Positions 1-6,192 of a stretch of DNA of 19,436 bases are shown piece after piece (position 1 is the stretch's first letter; each line of letters begins with the position of its first letter). The DNA comes from an uncultured Flavobacteriales bacterium (GTDB taxonomy: Bacteria; Bacteroidota; Bacteroidia; Flavobacteriales; Crocinitomicaceae). The notes under the pieces are model-generated. The model was given only the letters and a program-made list of their open reading frames with translations. It searched no databases and was not told the origin of the DNA. Position numbers and translations under genes: made by a program. The stretch spans positions 1-19,436 of the forward strand of contig CAMLDR010000075.1 of the NCBI GenBank assembly GCA_946478775.1, written 5' to 3'.

Positions 1-439
1 CACCCATTACTTCATCTGCCAAATCAGCAAAATCAGCCATGTTTCCATCAATCAGTTGGAAGTACTTAGACTTGTCCCAGATCTCAATTCGGTCGTTGTA
101 TGCGATCAGCATTACATCTTTATCCAAACCAACGCGCTCCATGTGCATCACCGGAATCAAAACACGACCGGCATTATCCAGTGCGATTTGTTTTGCTCCC
201 TGATGGAACAAACGGTAAAACATACGGTTCTGTGGTTTGAACAAGTTCAGCTTCGACAGTTTCACCGACAACTTTTCCCATTCGTTCATGGGATAGAGTG
301 TCAAACATTCTTCAAAGCCTTTATTCAACATGAATTGTTCCTGAGCATCCGGAGAGAGTTGTTTGCGCAAACCAGCCGGGAAGAGGAATCTTCCTTTTCC
401 GTCCAGTTTTACTTCAAATTCTCCGACAAGTCCAGCCAT
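1..439 (-). CDS. mraZ: Transcriptional regulator MraZ (3' end cut off by window edge)
   Basis: Reading leftward from the ATG at 439 gives an open frame of 146 codons that leaves the window without a stop, so a few C-terminal residues are probably missing. It begins MAGLVGEFEVKLDGKGRFLFP and has a second half-repeat, LDNAGRVLIPV. These are the two DxxGR motifs of the duplicated SpoVT/AbrB-like fold of MraZ. MraZ is a nucleoid-associated DNA-binding repressor that binds repeated GTGGG-type boxes upstream of its own gene and controls the division and cell wall (dcw) cluster. Two such boxes with 10 bp spacing lie 35-49 bp upstream on this strand (474-488), consistent with autoregulation. In most bacteria rsmH and ftsI follow; here they would lie outside the window to the left. 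Family identity is secure. Confidence 0.95.
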   Translation of the reverse strand, partial: MAGLVGEFEVKLDGKGRFLFPAGLRKQLSPDAQEQFMLNKGFEECLTLYPMNEWEKLSVKLSKLNLFKPQNRMFYRLFHQGAKQIALDNAGRVLIPVMHMERVGLDKDVMLIAYNDRIEIWDKSKYFQLIDGNMADFADLADEVMG

Positions 440-473
440 AGCTATTAATAATGGGTAAAATTAGGGAGAATCA

Positions 474-488
474 CCCACTTTTTACCAC
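474..488 (-). promoter_or_regulatory. MraZ box upstream of mraZ (two GTGG repeats)
   Basis: On the minus strand this reads GTGGTAAAAAGTGGG: two GTGGN units with 10 bp periodicity, 35 bp upstream of the mraZ start. Known MraZ operators are direct repeats of GTGGG/TGGGN units at 10-11 bp spacing, so this is probably the autoregulatory site. Only two units are clear on this side. Confidence 0.7.
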
Positions 489-594
489 CTAATTACACTT
501 TGTTGATAACTTCTAACGTCAACAACAGCTACAAGGTTACAATAATTTATACAAAACTCTTGTTTTTACTGAATATTAATGATTTTAAAAGCAA

Positions 595-640
595 GTGGTA
601 AAAAGTGGTAGAAGATGTTCAATTGTGGAAAAATAGTGGT
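595..640 (+). promoter_or_regulatory. Second, oppositely oriented array of MraZ-box-like GTGG repeats
   Basis: GTGG occurs on the plus strand at 595, 605, 625 and 636, i.e. spacings of 10, 20 and 11 bp, the phase expected of MraZ boxes. The first two units (595-608) repeat 14 bases of the mraZ-proximal box (475-488) in inverted orientation. The array points away from mraZ, towards the RNA-like region. Whether it is a second operator of the mraZ promoter or controls a rightward transcript cannot be decided from sequence. Confidence 0.5.
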
Positions 641-898
641 TTAATGGATTTTATCCGCCGTTTCGTTTTTATGACTTCAAAAGTGAAAATCGAGAGGGAA
701 TATTGTCCTTTTCCAGCCCCGAAAGATGAAAAAGCAAGAAATCCCGGGAATTATTGCAGAAAATGAACTTTTTCAGGAGACTCAACTAAAAATCATCCTG
801 TTAATTTCCAGGCACTTAAAATCAACAATCCTTCTAAAACCCTTACAAAATCGATTTACTTGCGGAAAACCACATTTTCATTTTCAGTATTTATACGG
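641..898. other. Intergenic stretch without a supported gene
   Basis: Between the GTGG array and the promoter at 899-929 I see no convincing gene. One open frame of 69 codons (726-935, plus) starts MKKQEIPG but has no recognisable domain, no signal peptide pattern and an unusual composition, and its end runs over the predicted promoter. It is treated as chance. Confidence 0.4.
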
Positions 899-929
899 TT
901 GCACAGGCCTCATAAAGTACATACCTTTG
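899..929 (+). promoter_or_regulatory. Bacteroidota-type promoter (TTG-N20-TACCTTTG)
   Basis: TTG at 899-901 and TACCTTTG at 922-929 are 20 bp apart, a full match to the Bacteroidota -33/-7 consensus. No protein-coding gene follows on this strand, so the predicted transcript starting near 935 would be an untranslated RNA reaching the terminator at 1194-1224. Confidence 0.55.
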
Positions 930-934
930 TCGTA

Positions 935-1225
935 ACACTATTCGCAAGGAGTCAGAAACTGATCAGGCAAACCGTTTGTCAAGGAAACAGGAGCTCTGTC
1001 TGACAGGTATTGGATGACTTTAAGGAACTGAATACGACTGGGAAATTTGATTTGAAAAAATTAATTTTCCAGTCGATTCACCAAAGAGACGCTAATTAGA
1101 TAAAAATATGGAGCGCTTGCTGTTCAAACAGCGCAAAACAGCAAGTCTTCAAGATACTCTTACGCAAGAGTTAGTTAGGTTAAGTTGTAGTAGAAAAGCC
1201 CCGGCAGCAGTGTCGGGGCTTTTTC
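935..1225 (+). ncRNA. Candidate structured non-coding RNA, copy 1
   Basis: There is no credible reading frame, but potential hairpins follow one another between a consensus promoter and an intrinsic terminator: GTCAG/CTGAT at 951-963, GGCAAA/TTTGTC at 966-980, a 13 bp stem at 1035-1047/1063-1075 (one G-T pair), and a 9 bp stem at 1116-1124/1137-1145. The last of these is followed by the small hairpin CTCTTACGCAAGAG (1157-1170), a conserved U/G/A-rich stretch and the terminator. The 3' part, from about 1116, is repeated at 1349-1455. In the repeat the 9 bp stem has a different sequence but still pairs, and its loop keeps AACAGYGC. That pattern argues for an RNA under structural selection. It does not look like RNase P, tmRNA, 6S or SRP RNA to me. 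The 5' end rests on the promoter prediction only. Confidence 0.5.
1194..1224 (+). terminator. Intrinsic terminator of RNA copy 1
   Basis: The stem AAAAGCCCCG / CGGGGCTTTT (1194-1203 / 1214-1223) has 10 pairs, a 10-nt loop and a following T run (to 1229, with one C). Confidence 0.85.
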
Positions 1226-1310
1226 TTTTACTATCCCATCCTGAAACAACCACTAATCCTTTATAATTTGCCAATTATTGATTTATTTCATGAAATTCCT
1301 TTGAAACTGT

Positions 1311-1318
1311 TAGCTTTG
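1311..1318 (+). promoter_or_regulatory. Putative -7 element (TAGCTTTG) for RNA copy 2
   Basis: TAGCTTTG is a full match to TAnnTTTG and lies about 38 bp upstream of the conserved hairpin of the second RNA unit. No good TTG is present at the expected -33 distance, so the call is tentative. Confidence 0.4.
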
Positions 1319-1323
1319 CCCCG

Positions 1324-1455
1324 GAATTTAAAGATTTTAGAAGGTTGTGCGATTTTAACAGTGCAAAATCGCAGCCTTAAAGATGCTCTTACGCAAGAGT
1401 TAGTTAGGTTAAGTTGTAGTAGAAAAGCCTCGGCAGCAATGTCGGGGCTTTTTCC
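1324..1455 (+). ncRNA. Candidate structured non-coding RNA, copy 2
   Basis: This is a second, shorter copy of the RNA-like unit, about 229 bp downstream of the first. The 8 bp stem GCGATTTT/AAAATCGC (1349-1356/1365-1372) replaces the CTTGCTGTT/AACAGCAAG stem of copy 1 while pairing perfectly, and the loop AACAGTGC differs from copy 1 (AACAGCGC) by one base. From 1381 to 1455 the two copies are nearly identical, including the CTCTTACGCAAGAG hairpin (1386-1399), and end in the same type of terminator. The unit is about 130 nt if it starts after the -7 element at 1311-1318. Short open frames crossing it on both strands have no protein-like features. Confidence 0.55.
1423..1453 (+). terminator. 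Intrinsic terminator of RNA copy 2, probably bidirectional
   Basis: AAAAGCCTCG / CGGGGCTTTT (1423-1432 / 1443-1452) has a T run after it and an A run before it. The single change from copy 1 (C to T at 1430) leaves a G-T pair. It lies 58 bp past the stop of the leftward pseudouridine synthase gene and could terminate that transcript too. Confidence 0.8.
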
Positions 1456-1510
1456 TTCTCCCAATAAGCCCTTGTTTCCGCTATTCAACGACTATACCCG
1501 AAGTGATGTG

Positions 1511-2191
1511 TTACCCCAGGAATACTCCCCAAAACCCGGGCATTGATGCTTCTACCTCAACCAACTCATTGGTAAACGGATGCCTGAATTTCAGGCTGTG
1601 CGCATGCAGGAACAGTTCACGAATCCCGAGTTCATTTTGAAAATAGTGGTTGTGATGCCGATTTCCATATTTCGGATCATTAATAATCGGATGGGCAATC
1701 TTATTGGCATGGATACGCAACTGGTGCATTCTTCCTGTTACCGGAACGAATTCAACTAAACTATAGCGCTGCTTTTCATAGGGAAGGATAACATAATCGC
1801 GCTCAAAATGTTTGAGGCATCTGAATTTTGTAAGTGCTTCCTTGTAATTTCCCCGCTCGTTCTTTACCGGAGAATCAATTTCTCCTTCCTGCTCCAGATG
1901 TCCGCGCAAAAGTGCCAGGTACTTCTTTTCAATCGTTCCATTCTCAAATAGCTGCTGAAAATCACTGACCCATTCTGCTTTTTTGGAAAAGAGAATCAAA
2001 CCGGATGTTTTTCGATCCAGACGATGGACCGGACAAGCCTCCGAATGTCCCTGCTCCCGAATAAGATCTGTCAAAGACGTTTCTTCGATATTCCGGGCAT
2101 AGTACGAATGATGCACAATCAGATTATTCGGTTTATAAACTACCAAACACCAATCATCTTCAAAAAGTACCGGGATCAAATCTTTACTCAC
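1511..2191 (-). CDS. RluA-family pseudouridine synthase (TruC-like)
   Basis: A 226-residue enzyme of the RluA family, which isomerises uridine to pseudouridine in tRNA or rRNA in the cytoplasm. The catalytic-aspartate motif HRLDRKTSG is at residues 56-64 (Asp59), and the later VTGRMHQLRIH block is the other family hallmark. There is no N-terminal S4 domain. The short single-domain form and the start (PVLFEDDWCLVVYKP) are closest to TruC, the enzyme for U65 of tRNA, but the substrate cannot be fixed from sequence. The start is a GTG at 2191: an in-frame TAA lies four codons upstream and no ATG is available. It is transcribed alone, tail-to-tail with the RNA-like units, and probably uses their second terminator. 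Confidence 0.88.
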   Translation of the reverse strand: MSKDLIPVLFEDDWCLVVYKPNNLIVHHSYYARNIEETSLTDLIREQGHSEACPVHRLDRKTSGLILFSKKAEWVSDFQQLFENGTIEKKYLALLRGHLEQEGEIDSPVKNERGNYKEALTKFRCLKHFERDYVILPYEKQRYSLVEFVPVTGRMHQLRIHANKIAHPIINDPKYGNRHHNHYFQNELGIRELFLHAHSLKFRHPFTNELVEVEASMPGFWGVFLG

Positions 2192-2234
2192 ACGTCTTAC
2201 TTAAGTCTGTAAAGGTATTCCGTAAAATTTAGAA

Positions 2235-2265
2235 ACAAAAAAACGTGAAAGAAGTCTTCCACGTT
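2235..2265 (-). terminator. Intrinsic terminator of the lipoprotein gene
   Basis: On the minus strand a 10 bp stem (2256-2265 with 2242-2251, one G-T pair) closes a 4-nt ACTT loop and is followed by a T-rich run (2241-2235). It lies 23 bp past the stop of the gene ending at 2288. Confidence 0.85.
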
Positions 2266-2287
2266 CCAGGTTGGTTTTCGGTTTTAA

Positions 2288-3019
2288 TTATTCAATGTTA
2301 ACGGCCAATTGATTCACACGTTCTTTACCGAAATAGTAATTCTTTCCGTTGACCGTTGCCTGCATTAGTTTGTATGGCACAATCATAACAACTGAAGTTC
2401 CGGCACCCAAACCGCTCAATTCAGAAGCAGAGAACGTACAGGAATTGGCACTCCCGCTAATTGTTTTCGACACATTCCCAACCATGAACAAGGTAGAATC
2501 TGCGTCTGAGACATTGGAACAAGTCAGGGTATAACCGTTTGCTTTTGTCACGGTAGCCGAACTTGTGATTGCAGAACCGGAAGGAAATGCCAGCGAGCTT
2601 GCATCATACGTAAAAGCGGCATGACCGTTACCGCCTGTAGCAGCCCAGTTCGTGGATGAGAAATCCAATCCGGTAGGCATCATTTGACTTGGCGTATAGG
2701 TATATGCATTGTTCGAAGATGCTGTGAGGTTATTGGAGTTTACAGAAACAGTTCCAACATTGACCAGGTCAGTTGTTCCATTCATAAAAATTCCAACGGC
2801 CGTGCCGATCTCAATAGAAAAGCCCTGAACAGAACTGGTAGATTTAATGGCCCACATGACTCCGTCGGCGTTGGCTGGAATCGGCGTAGTGCTTCCGCTT
2901 GGTGTATTTACCGGAGCCGGTGTTGGTTCTTCCGGGATCAAATCTTCCTTTTTGCAGGAAGATACGAGCATTCCCAGGGAGCAAAGCAAAACGAAAAAAG
3001 TTGTTTTTGTGTTTTTCAT
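2288..3019 (-). CDS. Hypothetical lipoprotein
   Basis: A 243-residue protein with a clear lipoprotein signal: the basic start MKNTKTT, a hydrophobic stretch, and the lipobox LVSSC with Cys22, followed by KKED. A Pro/Thr/Glu-rich linker (about residues 27-50) leads to a domain rich in Ser, Thr, Gly and Val, probably beta-stranded. I recognise no family. It would be anchored in the outer or inner membrane. It is a single-gene unit with a consensus promoter (TTG-N20-TAAGTTTG at 3043-3073) and its own terminator, so it is probably well expressed, but its role is unknown. Confidence 0.85.
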   Translation of the reverse strand: MKNTKTTFFVLLCSLGMLVSSCKKEDLIPEEPTPAPVNTPSGSTTPIPANADGVMWAIKSTSSVQGFSIEIGTAVGIFMNGTTDLVNVGTVSVNSNNLTASSNNAYTYTPSQMMPTGLDFSSTNWAATGGNGHAAFTYDASSLAFPSGSAITSSATVTKANGYTLTCSNVSDADSTLFMVGNVSKTISGSANSCTFSASELSGLGAGTSVVMIVPYKLMQATVNGKNYYFGKERVNQLAVNIE

Positions 3020-3042
3020 GGAATTCTAATTATTGGTTACTA

Positions 3043-3073
3043 CAAACTTACAGCAGCCATTAGATCCGTTCAA
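3043..3073 (-). promoter_or_regulatory. Consensus promoter of the lipoprotein gene
   Basis: On the minus strand TTG (3073-3071) and TAAGTTTG (3050-3043) are separated by exactly 20 bp, matching the Bacteroidota consensus. The ATG at 3019 lies 23 bp downstream of the -7 element. This is the clearest promoter in the window. Confidence 0.8.
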
Positions 3074-3155
3074 TACTCCATATGACGTATTTTGATACCT
3101 CAGAATGAGAAACAAGAAACAGAATGAAGATTAGAAACAAGCCGAATTATTCTCG

Positions 3156-3163
3156 TAACTTTG
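3156..3163 (+). promoter_or_regulatory. -7 element of engB (TAACTTTG), which decides its start
   Basis: TAACTTTG matches TAnnTTTG and lies 20 bp upstream of the ATG at 3184. It falls inside the longer open frame that begins at 3124, so a transcript made here could not use the upstream ATG. The -33 side is weak (TTA at 3131-3133). Confidence 0.6.
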
Positions 3164-3183
3164 CGGGCAAATACAGAGAAGTA

Positions 3184-3795
3184 ATGATTATCAAAGAAGC
3201 CAAATTCGTTATCAGTAATACTGATATTAAACTTTGTCCCACTGACGGAAAACCGGAGTATGCCTTTATCGGCCGGTCAAATGTGGGGAAATCTTCTTTG
3301 ATCAATATGCTGGTTGATAAGAAAGACCTGGCTAAAACTTCGGGAAGACCGGGTAAAACCCAATTGATCAATCATTTTTTGATTAACGACGATTGGTATT
3401 TGGTCGATCTACCGGGCTATGGATATGCAAAGGCTTCGAAATCGAGCAGGCATCAGTGGGAAAAATTCATCTCTCAATTTCTCACCCAAAGAGAAATGCT
3501 GATCAACACCTTTGTTTTGCTCGATTCGCGCCTGGAACCGCAGAAAATTGACCTGGAATTCATGACCTGGTGCGCGGAACAACAACTTCCTTTCTCTATT
3601 GTTTTCACTAAGATTGACAAATTATCCAGTTCCGCATTACAGAAAAATTTAGCTGCCTATAAAAAGGAAATGTTGAAGTATTGGGAAGCATTGCCGCCTG
3701 TATTTACTTCTTCAGCCGAATCTAAATTCGGACGCGAGAAGATCCTGAACTATATCGAACAAATTAATTTTGACCTTGCAGAAAGCAAGAAATAA
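3184..3795 (+). CDS. engB: Ribosome biogenesis GTP-binding protein EngB (YsxC/YihA)
   Basis: A single-domain TRAFAC GTPase needed for large ribosomal subunit assembly. The P-loop GRSNVGKS is at residues 30-37, the G3 motif DLPG at 75-78 followed by YGYA, and the G4 motif TKID at 142-145. The length of 203 residues fits the family. The frame is open from an ATG at 3124, but the extra 20 residues are not family-like and contain the -7 promoter element, so the start at 3184 (MIIKEAKF) is preferred. It forms its own unit, with a large hairpin directly on its stop codon (3794-3858). Confidence 0.95.
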   Translation: MIIKEAKFVISNTDIKLCPTDGKPEYAFIGRSNVGKSSLINMLVDKKDLAKTSGRPGKTQLINHFLINDDWYLVDLPGYGYAKASKSSRHQWEKFISQFLTQREMLINTFVLLDSRLEPQKIDLEFMTWCAEQQLPFSIVFTKIDKLSSSALQKNLAAYKKEMLKYWEALPPVFTSSAESKFGREKILNYIEQINFDLAESKK

Positions 3796-3858
3796 TTGAA
3801 AATGTAAAATTGAAGGTGGAGCTTCTGTTGCTGAAATTTTACTTATCCATTTTCAATT
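3794..3858. repeat. 65-bp inverted-repeat element behind engB
   Basis: AATTGAAAATG (3794-3804) and CATTTTCAATT (3848-3858) form a perfect 11 bp outer stem. GTAAAATT (3804-3811) and AATTTTAC (3835-3842) extend it inside. The element starts within the engB stop codon and ends next to the stop of the convergent epimerase gene. The outer sequence is the same as the ends of the cassette around the four-helix-bundle gene (5703-6240), so this looks like a gene-less relative. It may also act as a bidirectional terminator, although no strong T run follows. Confidence 0.7.
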
Positions 3859-4875
3859 CTAGAGATCGGTTCGTCCTTTGATCGTGACGGCTATCGTTTC
3901 TTCCATCGGAGTGAATTTAAAATCCGGGAAATCGCGAAACAGCTTTTCATTGGAGAATTTGGAATTGTTTTGAGAGCTTCGCGCACTTTCTTTGGTGATA
4001 GTTGGCCTTTTCCCCTGAATACGGCAAAGAATCCCTGACAATCTCCAGGCTAAACCGGTTAAAAACGGTCCGGCTAATTTATACGGTGCTTTCACATTCA
4101 GCTGACTGGAAATCTGATCGAACAATTCTTTGAAGGTCAGGTTAGATCCGGTAACCAAATAACGTTCCCCGGTCTTTTCCGTTTCGATCAGTTTCAGGAT
4201 CAATCGTGTCACATCCCGAACATCCACAAATGCATTGGAACCTGCCGTGTAGTATTTTAATCCTTTTCGGAGCGTCCTGAAAATTTTCAGGGAACTTTCT
4301 TCCCAGGACCCGGGACCGAACATCACGCTCGGATTCACAATGGAGACCGGCAATCCTTCTTCATATGCTCTCCAAACCTCTTTTTCCGCACTGAATTTGG
4401 AAAGTGAATATCCACTAACCTCATCGTTCGGGTTCCACAAGTTTGTTTCACGTTTTAGACCGTCTGTAAATTGAGAATCGCTCCCCACTGCAGCTGTTGA
4501 GGAAAGGTGAACAAACTGATTCACACCTGCATCCAATGCGAAATTGACCATATTGGCTGTTCCTCGTCTGTTGACCCTGAAAAGCGCATTAAAATCCCTT
4601 CTATGGAACGAAACCAGTGCTGCACAATGAACTACTTTGGAAATCCCCTGGAGCGAATCTTCGACATCTGCCAAATCCAGTACATCACCGCGAAACCAGG
4701 TTAATTTTTGAAGCAAGACTTCCTTTTGTCCCGGATAATAGAAATCCAGTAAGCGATAAACGATCTGTTTCCTTGACTCGTCGCGAAAGAGCGCTCTTAC
4801 CTCATAGCCTTTATGAAGCAATTCAACCACTACGTGTGATCCAAGAAGTCCTGTTGATCCGGTTACCAAAATCAT
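3859..4875 (-). CDS. NAD(P)-dependent epimerase/dehydratase (extended SDR)
   Basis: A 338-residue extended short-chain dehydrogenase/reductase. The nucleotide-binding GSTGLLG is at residues 6-12, an LSST strand at about 124-127, and the catalytic Tyr/Lys in YSLSK (Tyr156, Lys160). The overall pattern resembles the dihydroflavonol reductase/3-beta-hydroxysteroid dehydrogenase branch rather than sugar-nucleotide epimerases. The substrate is unknown and nothing nearby gives a pathway. A GTG at 4881 is in frame six bases upstream, but it overlaps the -7 element TACATTTG (4888-4881). The ATG at 4875 is therefore taken as the start, and the transcript would have almost no leader. Confidence 0.87.
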   Translation of the reverse strand: MILVTGSTGLLGSHVVVELLHKGYEVRALFRDESRKQIVYRLLDFYYPGQKEVLLQKLTWFRGDVLDLADVEDSLQGISKVVHCAALVSFHRRDFNALFRVNRRGTANMVNFALDAGVNQFVHLSSTAAVGSDSQFTDGLKRETNLWNPNDEVSGYSLSKFSAEKEVWRAYEEGLPVSIVNPSVMFGPGSWEESSLKIFRTLRKGLKYYTAGSNAFVDVRDVTRLILKLIETEKTGERYLVTGSNLTFKELFDQISSQLNVKAPYKLAGPFLTGLAWRLSGILCRIQGKRPTITKESARSSQNNSKFSNEKLFRDFPDFKFTPMEETIAVTIKGRTDL

Positions 4876-4880
4876 GCTCA

Positions 4881-4888
4881 CAAATGTA
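4881..4888 (-). promoter_or_regulatory. -7 element abutting the epimerase start
   Basis: TACATTTG on the minus strand ends 6 bases before the ATG at 4875, so transcription would begin at or within a few bases of the start codon. No clear TTG is seen at -33. Confidence 0.5.
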
Positions 4889-5010
4889 ATCAGTAATCTT
4901 TAGCAGGAAATAGATTGTGTGGATTATTAATATGAATATTCTACCCGAAATAATGAATATTTAACGATTATGGAAAAACAACCGATTTTTTTAATTGATC
5001 ACTTTCTATG

Positions 5011-5018
5011 TACCTTTG
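5011..5018 (+). promoter_or_regulatory. -7 element abutting the small lipoprotein gene
   Basis: TACCTTTG (full TAnnTTTG match) ends 5 bases before the ATG at 5023. The -33 side is a T run without a well-placed TTG. As at 4881-4888 the predicted leader is close to zero. Confidence 0.5.
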
Positions 5019-5022
5019 GTTC

Positions 5023-5334
5023 ATGAAATGGAAAAATCTACTACAAGTCCTTTCAATCCTTGCGTTAATGAGTTCATGCCAGTCGGAATATGAGCGCCAG
5101 ATTGAGCATTCGAAAAAATTAGTTGAGCGAGAACGTGTTCTATTGAACCAAATGAGCGAGATAGAAACGGTGACATCCAGCTATTCGACTTTGGAGGCAA
5201 TCCGTACAGAATTATCATTTAGAGCGCATCTTTCAGGGAATGAAGAGCTTTTCAATGCACAAATTGCCGATTACAGAACAGATTGTGAGATTAAAGTAAA
5301 CGATGATCAGCAACTCATTTCCAAATTCCCTTAA
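5023..5334 (+). CDS. Small hypothetical lipoprotein
   Basis: A 103-residue protein starting MKWKNLLQVLSILALMSSC. The lipobox LMSSC with Cys19 follows a basic, hydrophobic signal. The rest is highly charged, mostly helical in appearance (residues 20-80, Glu/Lys/Gln-rich) and ends KFP. There is no known domain. An in-frame ATG five codons upstream (5008) would overlap the -7 element at 5011-5018 and spoil the signal peptide, so 5023 is chosen. Its stop codon overlaps the stop of the convergent Atl gene (shared TTAA at 5331-5334). Confidence 0.75.
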   Translation: MKWKNLLQVLSILALMSSCQSEYERQIEHSKKLVERERVLLNQMSEIETVTSSYSTLEAIRTELSFRAHLSGNEELFNAQIADYRTDCEIKVNDDQQLISKFP

Positions 5335-5690
5335 GAGACCTCCAGTTCAATCATCGGATCCCAAAACACTTCTTTCCAGTTAACTATTTGGTCGTTCAGA
5401 ACTTCAATCCCGTCCAGACGAAGCAATTCTTCCATTCTGACAGGCGTTTCAAAATGCATTTTACCTGTTAACTGACCATTTCTATTCACCACCCGCTGAG
5501 CCGGTATATGGGGAAGATTATGTGCAGCATTCATTGCCCAACCCACCATTCTGCTTCCGCTTTTTGCACCCAGGTACTTTGCAATTGCTCCATAAGATGT
5601 TGCTCTTCCTTTTGGGATCAGTTCTACCACCTGGTATACACGATCGAAAAAATCGGCGTTTGCTTCTGAGAGTTTGATTGGTTTAACCAT
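5331..5690 (-). CDS. Alkyltransferase-like protein (Atl, MGMT family without catalytic Cys)
   Basis: A 119-residue protein of the O6-alkylguanine-DNA alkyltransferase DNA-binding fold. The helix-turn-helix region GRATSYGAIAKYLG (about residues 28-41) and SRMVGWAMN (46-54, with the Arg that intercalates in the family) are intact. The active-site PCHRVV of true alkyltransferases reads PAQRVV (63-68), so the acceptor Cys is missing. That is the definition of Atl proteins, which bind O6-alkylguanine and hand it to nucleotide excision repair rather than repairing it themselves. It is a single gene. The inverted-repeat cassette begins only 13 bp upstream of its start codon, so its promoter may lie within repeat DNA. 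Confidence 0.9.
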   Translation of the reverse strand: MVKPIKLSEANADFFDRVYQVVELIPKGRATSYGAIAKYLGAKSGSRMVGWAMNAAHNLPHIPAQRVVNRNGQLTGKMHFETPVRMEELLRLDGIEVLNDQIVNWKEVFWDPMIELEVS

Positions 5691-5702
5691 GAACTAAAGT
5701 TA

Positions 5703-5734
5703 ATTGAAAATGGAGAATGGAAAAATTGAAAAGT
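5703..5734. repeat. Left inverted repeat of the four-helix-bundle cassette
   Basis: AATTGAAAATGGA (5703-5715), a 9-nt spacer, then AATTGAAAAG (5725-5734). The same two blocks occur in inverted orientation at 6240-6228 and 6202-6193, bracketing the gene at 5814-6188. Confidence 0.75.
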
Positions 5735-5813
5735 TAGAAATGCTATTCTAATTTCGAAAAAGCTTGGTTTGTAAAGATCTTTTTTCTTAGCTTAAATAGG
5801 AAAAATCAAATAA

Positions 5814-6188
5814 ATGGAATCAAAACCACTAGACATCAGAGAAAGAACTTTTCAATTTGCACTACAAACTTTTAGAATTTGTGAGCAGATCAATGAGAAA
5901 GAAAAACAATTTATAATCACCAAACAATTTGCACGATCAGCGTCTTCAGTTGGTGCGAATGTTCGTGAAGCAAGAAATGCAGAGAGCAAAAATGATTTTA
6001 TTCATAAATTATCTATCGCTTTAAAAGAATGTGACGAATCAATTTATTGGCTTGAACTGCTTATAGAACTAAGTAAATCGAAAAAGGAAGAGTTAATGAC
6101 CTTGAAAGGAGAGTCCGTTCAAATACTAAAAATTCTAAGTACCATTATTCTAAAATCGAAGACAAACTCGAATTGGATCAAGAGATAA
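5814..6188 (+). CDS. Four-helix-bundle protein (23S rRNA intervening-sequence protein family)
   Basis: A 124-residue, all-helical, strongly charged protein with the signature SASSVGANVREA (about residues 42-53) and a later LKECDESIYWLELL helix. This is the family first noted as proteins encoded in 23S rRNA intervening sequences. It is related to the Avd accessory protein of diversity-generating retroelements and common as stand-alone genes in Bacteroidota. Members form pentameric barrels; their role outside retroelements is not established. No reverse transcriptase or variable repeat is nearby. The gene is more AT-rich than its neighbours and is framed by matching inverted repeats (5703-5734 and 6193-6240), which suggests it arrived as a small cassette. 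Confidence 0.9.
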   Translation: MESKPLDIRERTFQFALQTFRICEQINEKEKQFIITKQFARSASSVGANVREARNAESKNDFIHKLSIALKECDESIYWLELLIELSKSKKEELMTLKGESVQILKILSTIILKSKTNSNWIKR

Positions 6189-6192
6189 CCAG

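Noticed and set aside
726..935. 69-codon open frame on the plus strand starting MKKQ
   Set aside because: No domain, no signal or membrane segment, odd composition, and its 3' end overlaps a consensus promoter; probably chance.
1150..1460. Tandem repeat considered as a CRISPR or mobile insertion repeat
   Set aside because: Only two copies, no regular short spacers, no cas genes, and each copy ends in a rightward terminator; an RNA gene pair explains it better.
1268..1546. Open frames of 92 (plus) and 66 (minus) codons across the second RNA-like unit
   Set aside because: They run through a terminator hairpin and a -7 element, have no protein-like features, and do not correspond to a matching frame over the first copy.
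3124..3183. Longer engB start with 20 extra residues
   Set aside because: The extra stretch contains the -7 promoter element and does not match the family's usual N-terminus.
5814..6188. Possible diversity-generating retroelement because of the Avd-like protein
   Set aside because: No reverse transcriptase, template repeat or variable repeat is visible anywhere nearby.
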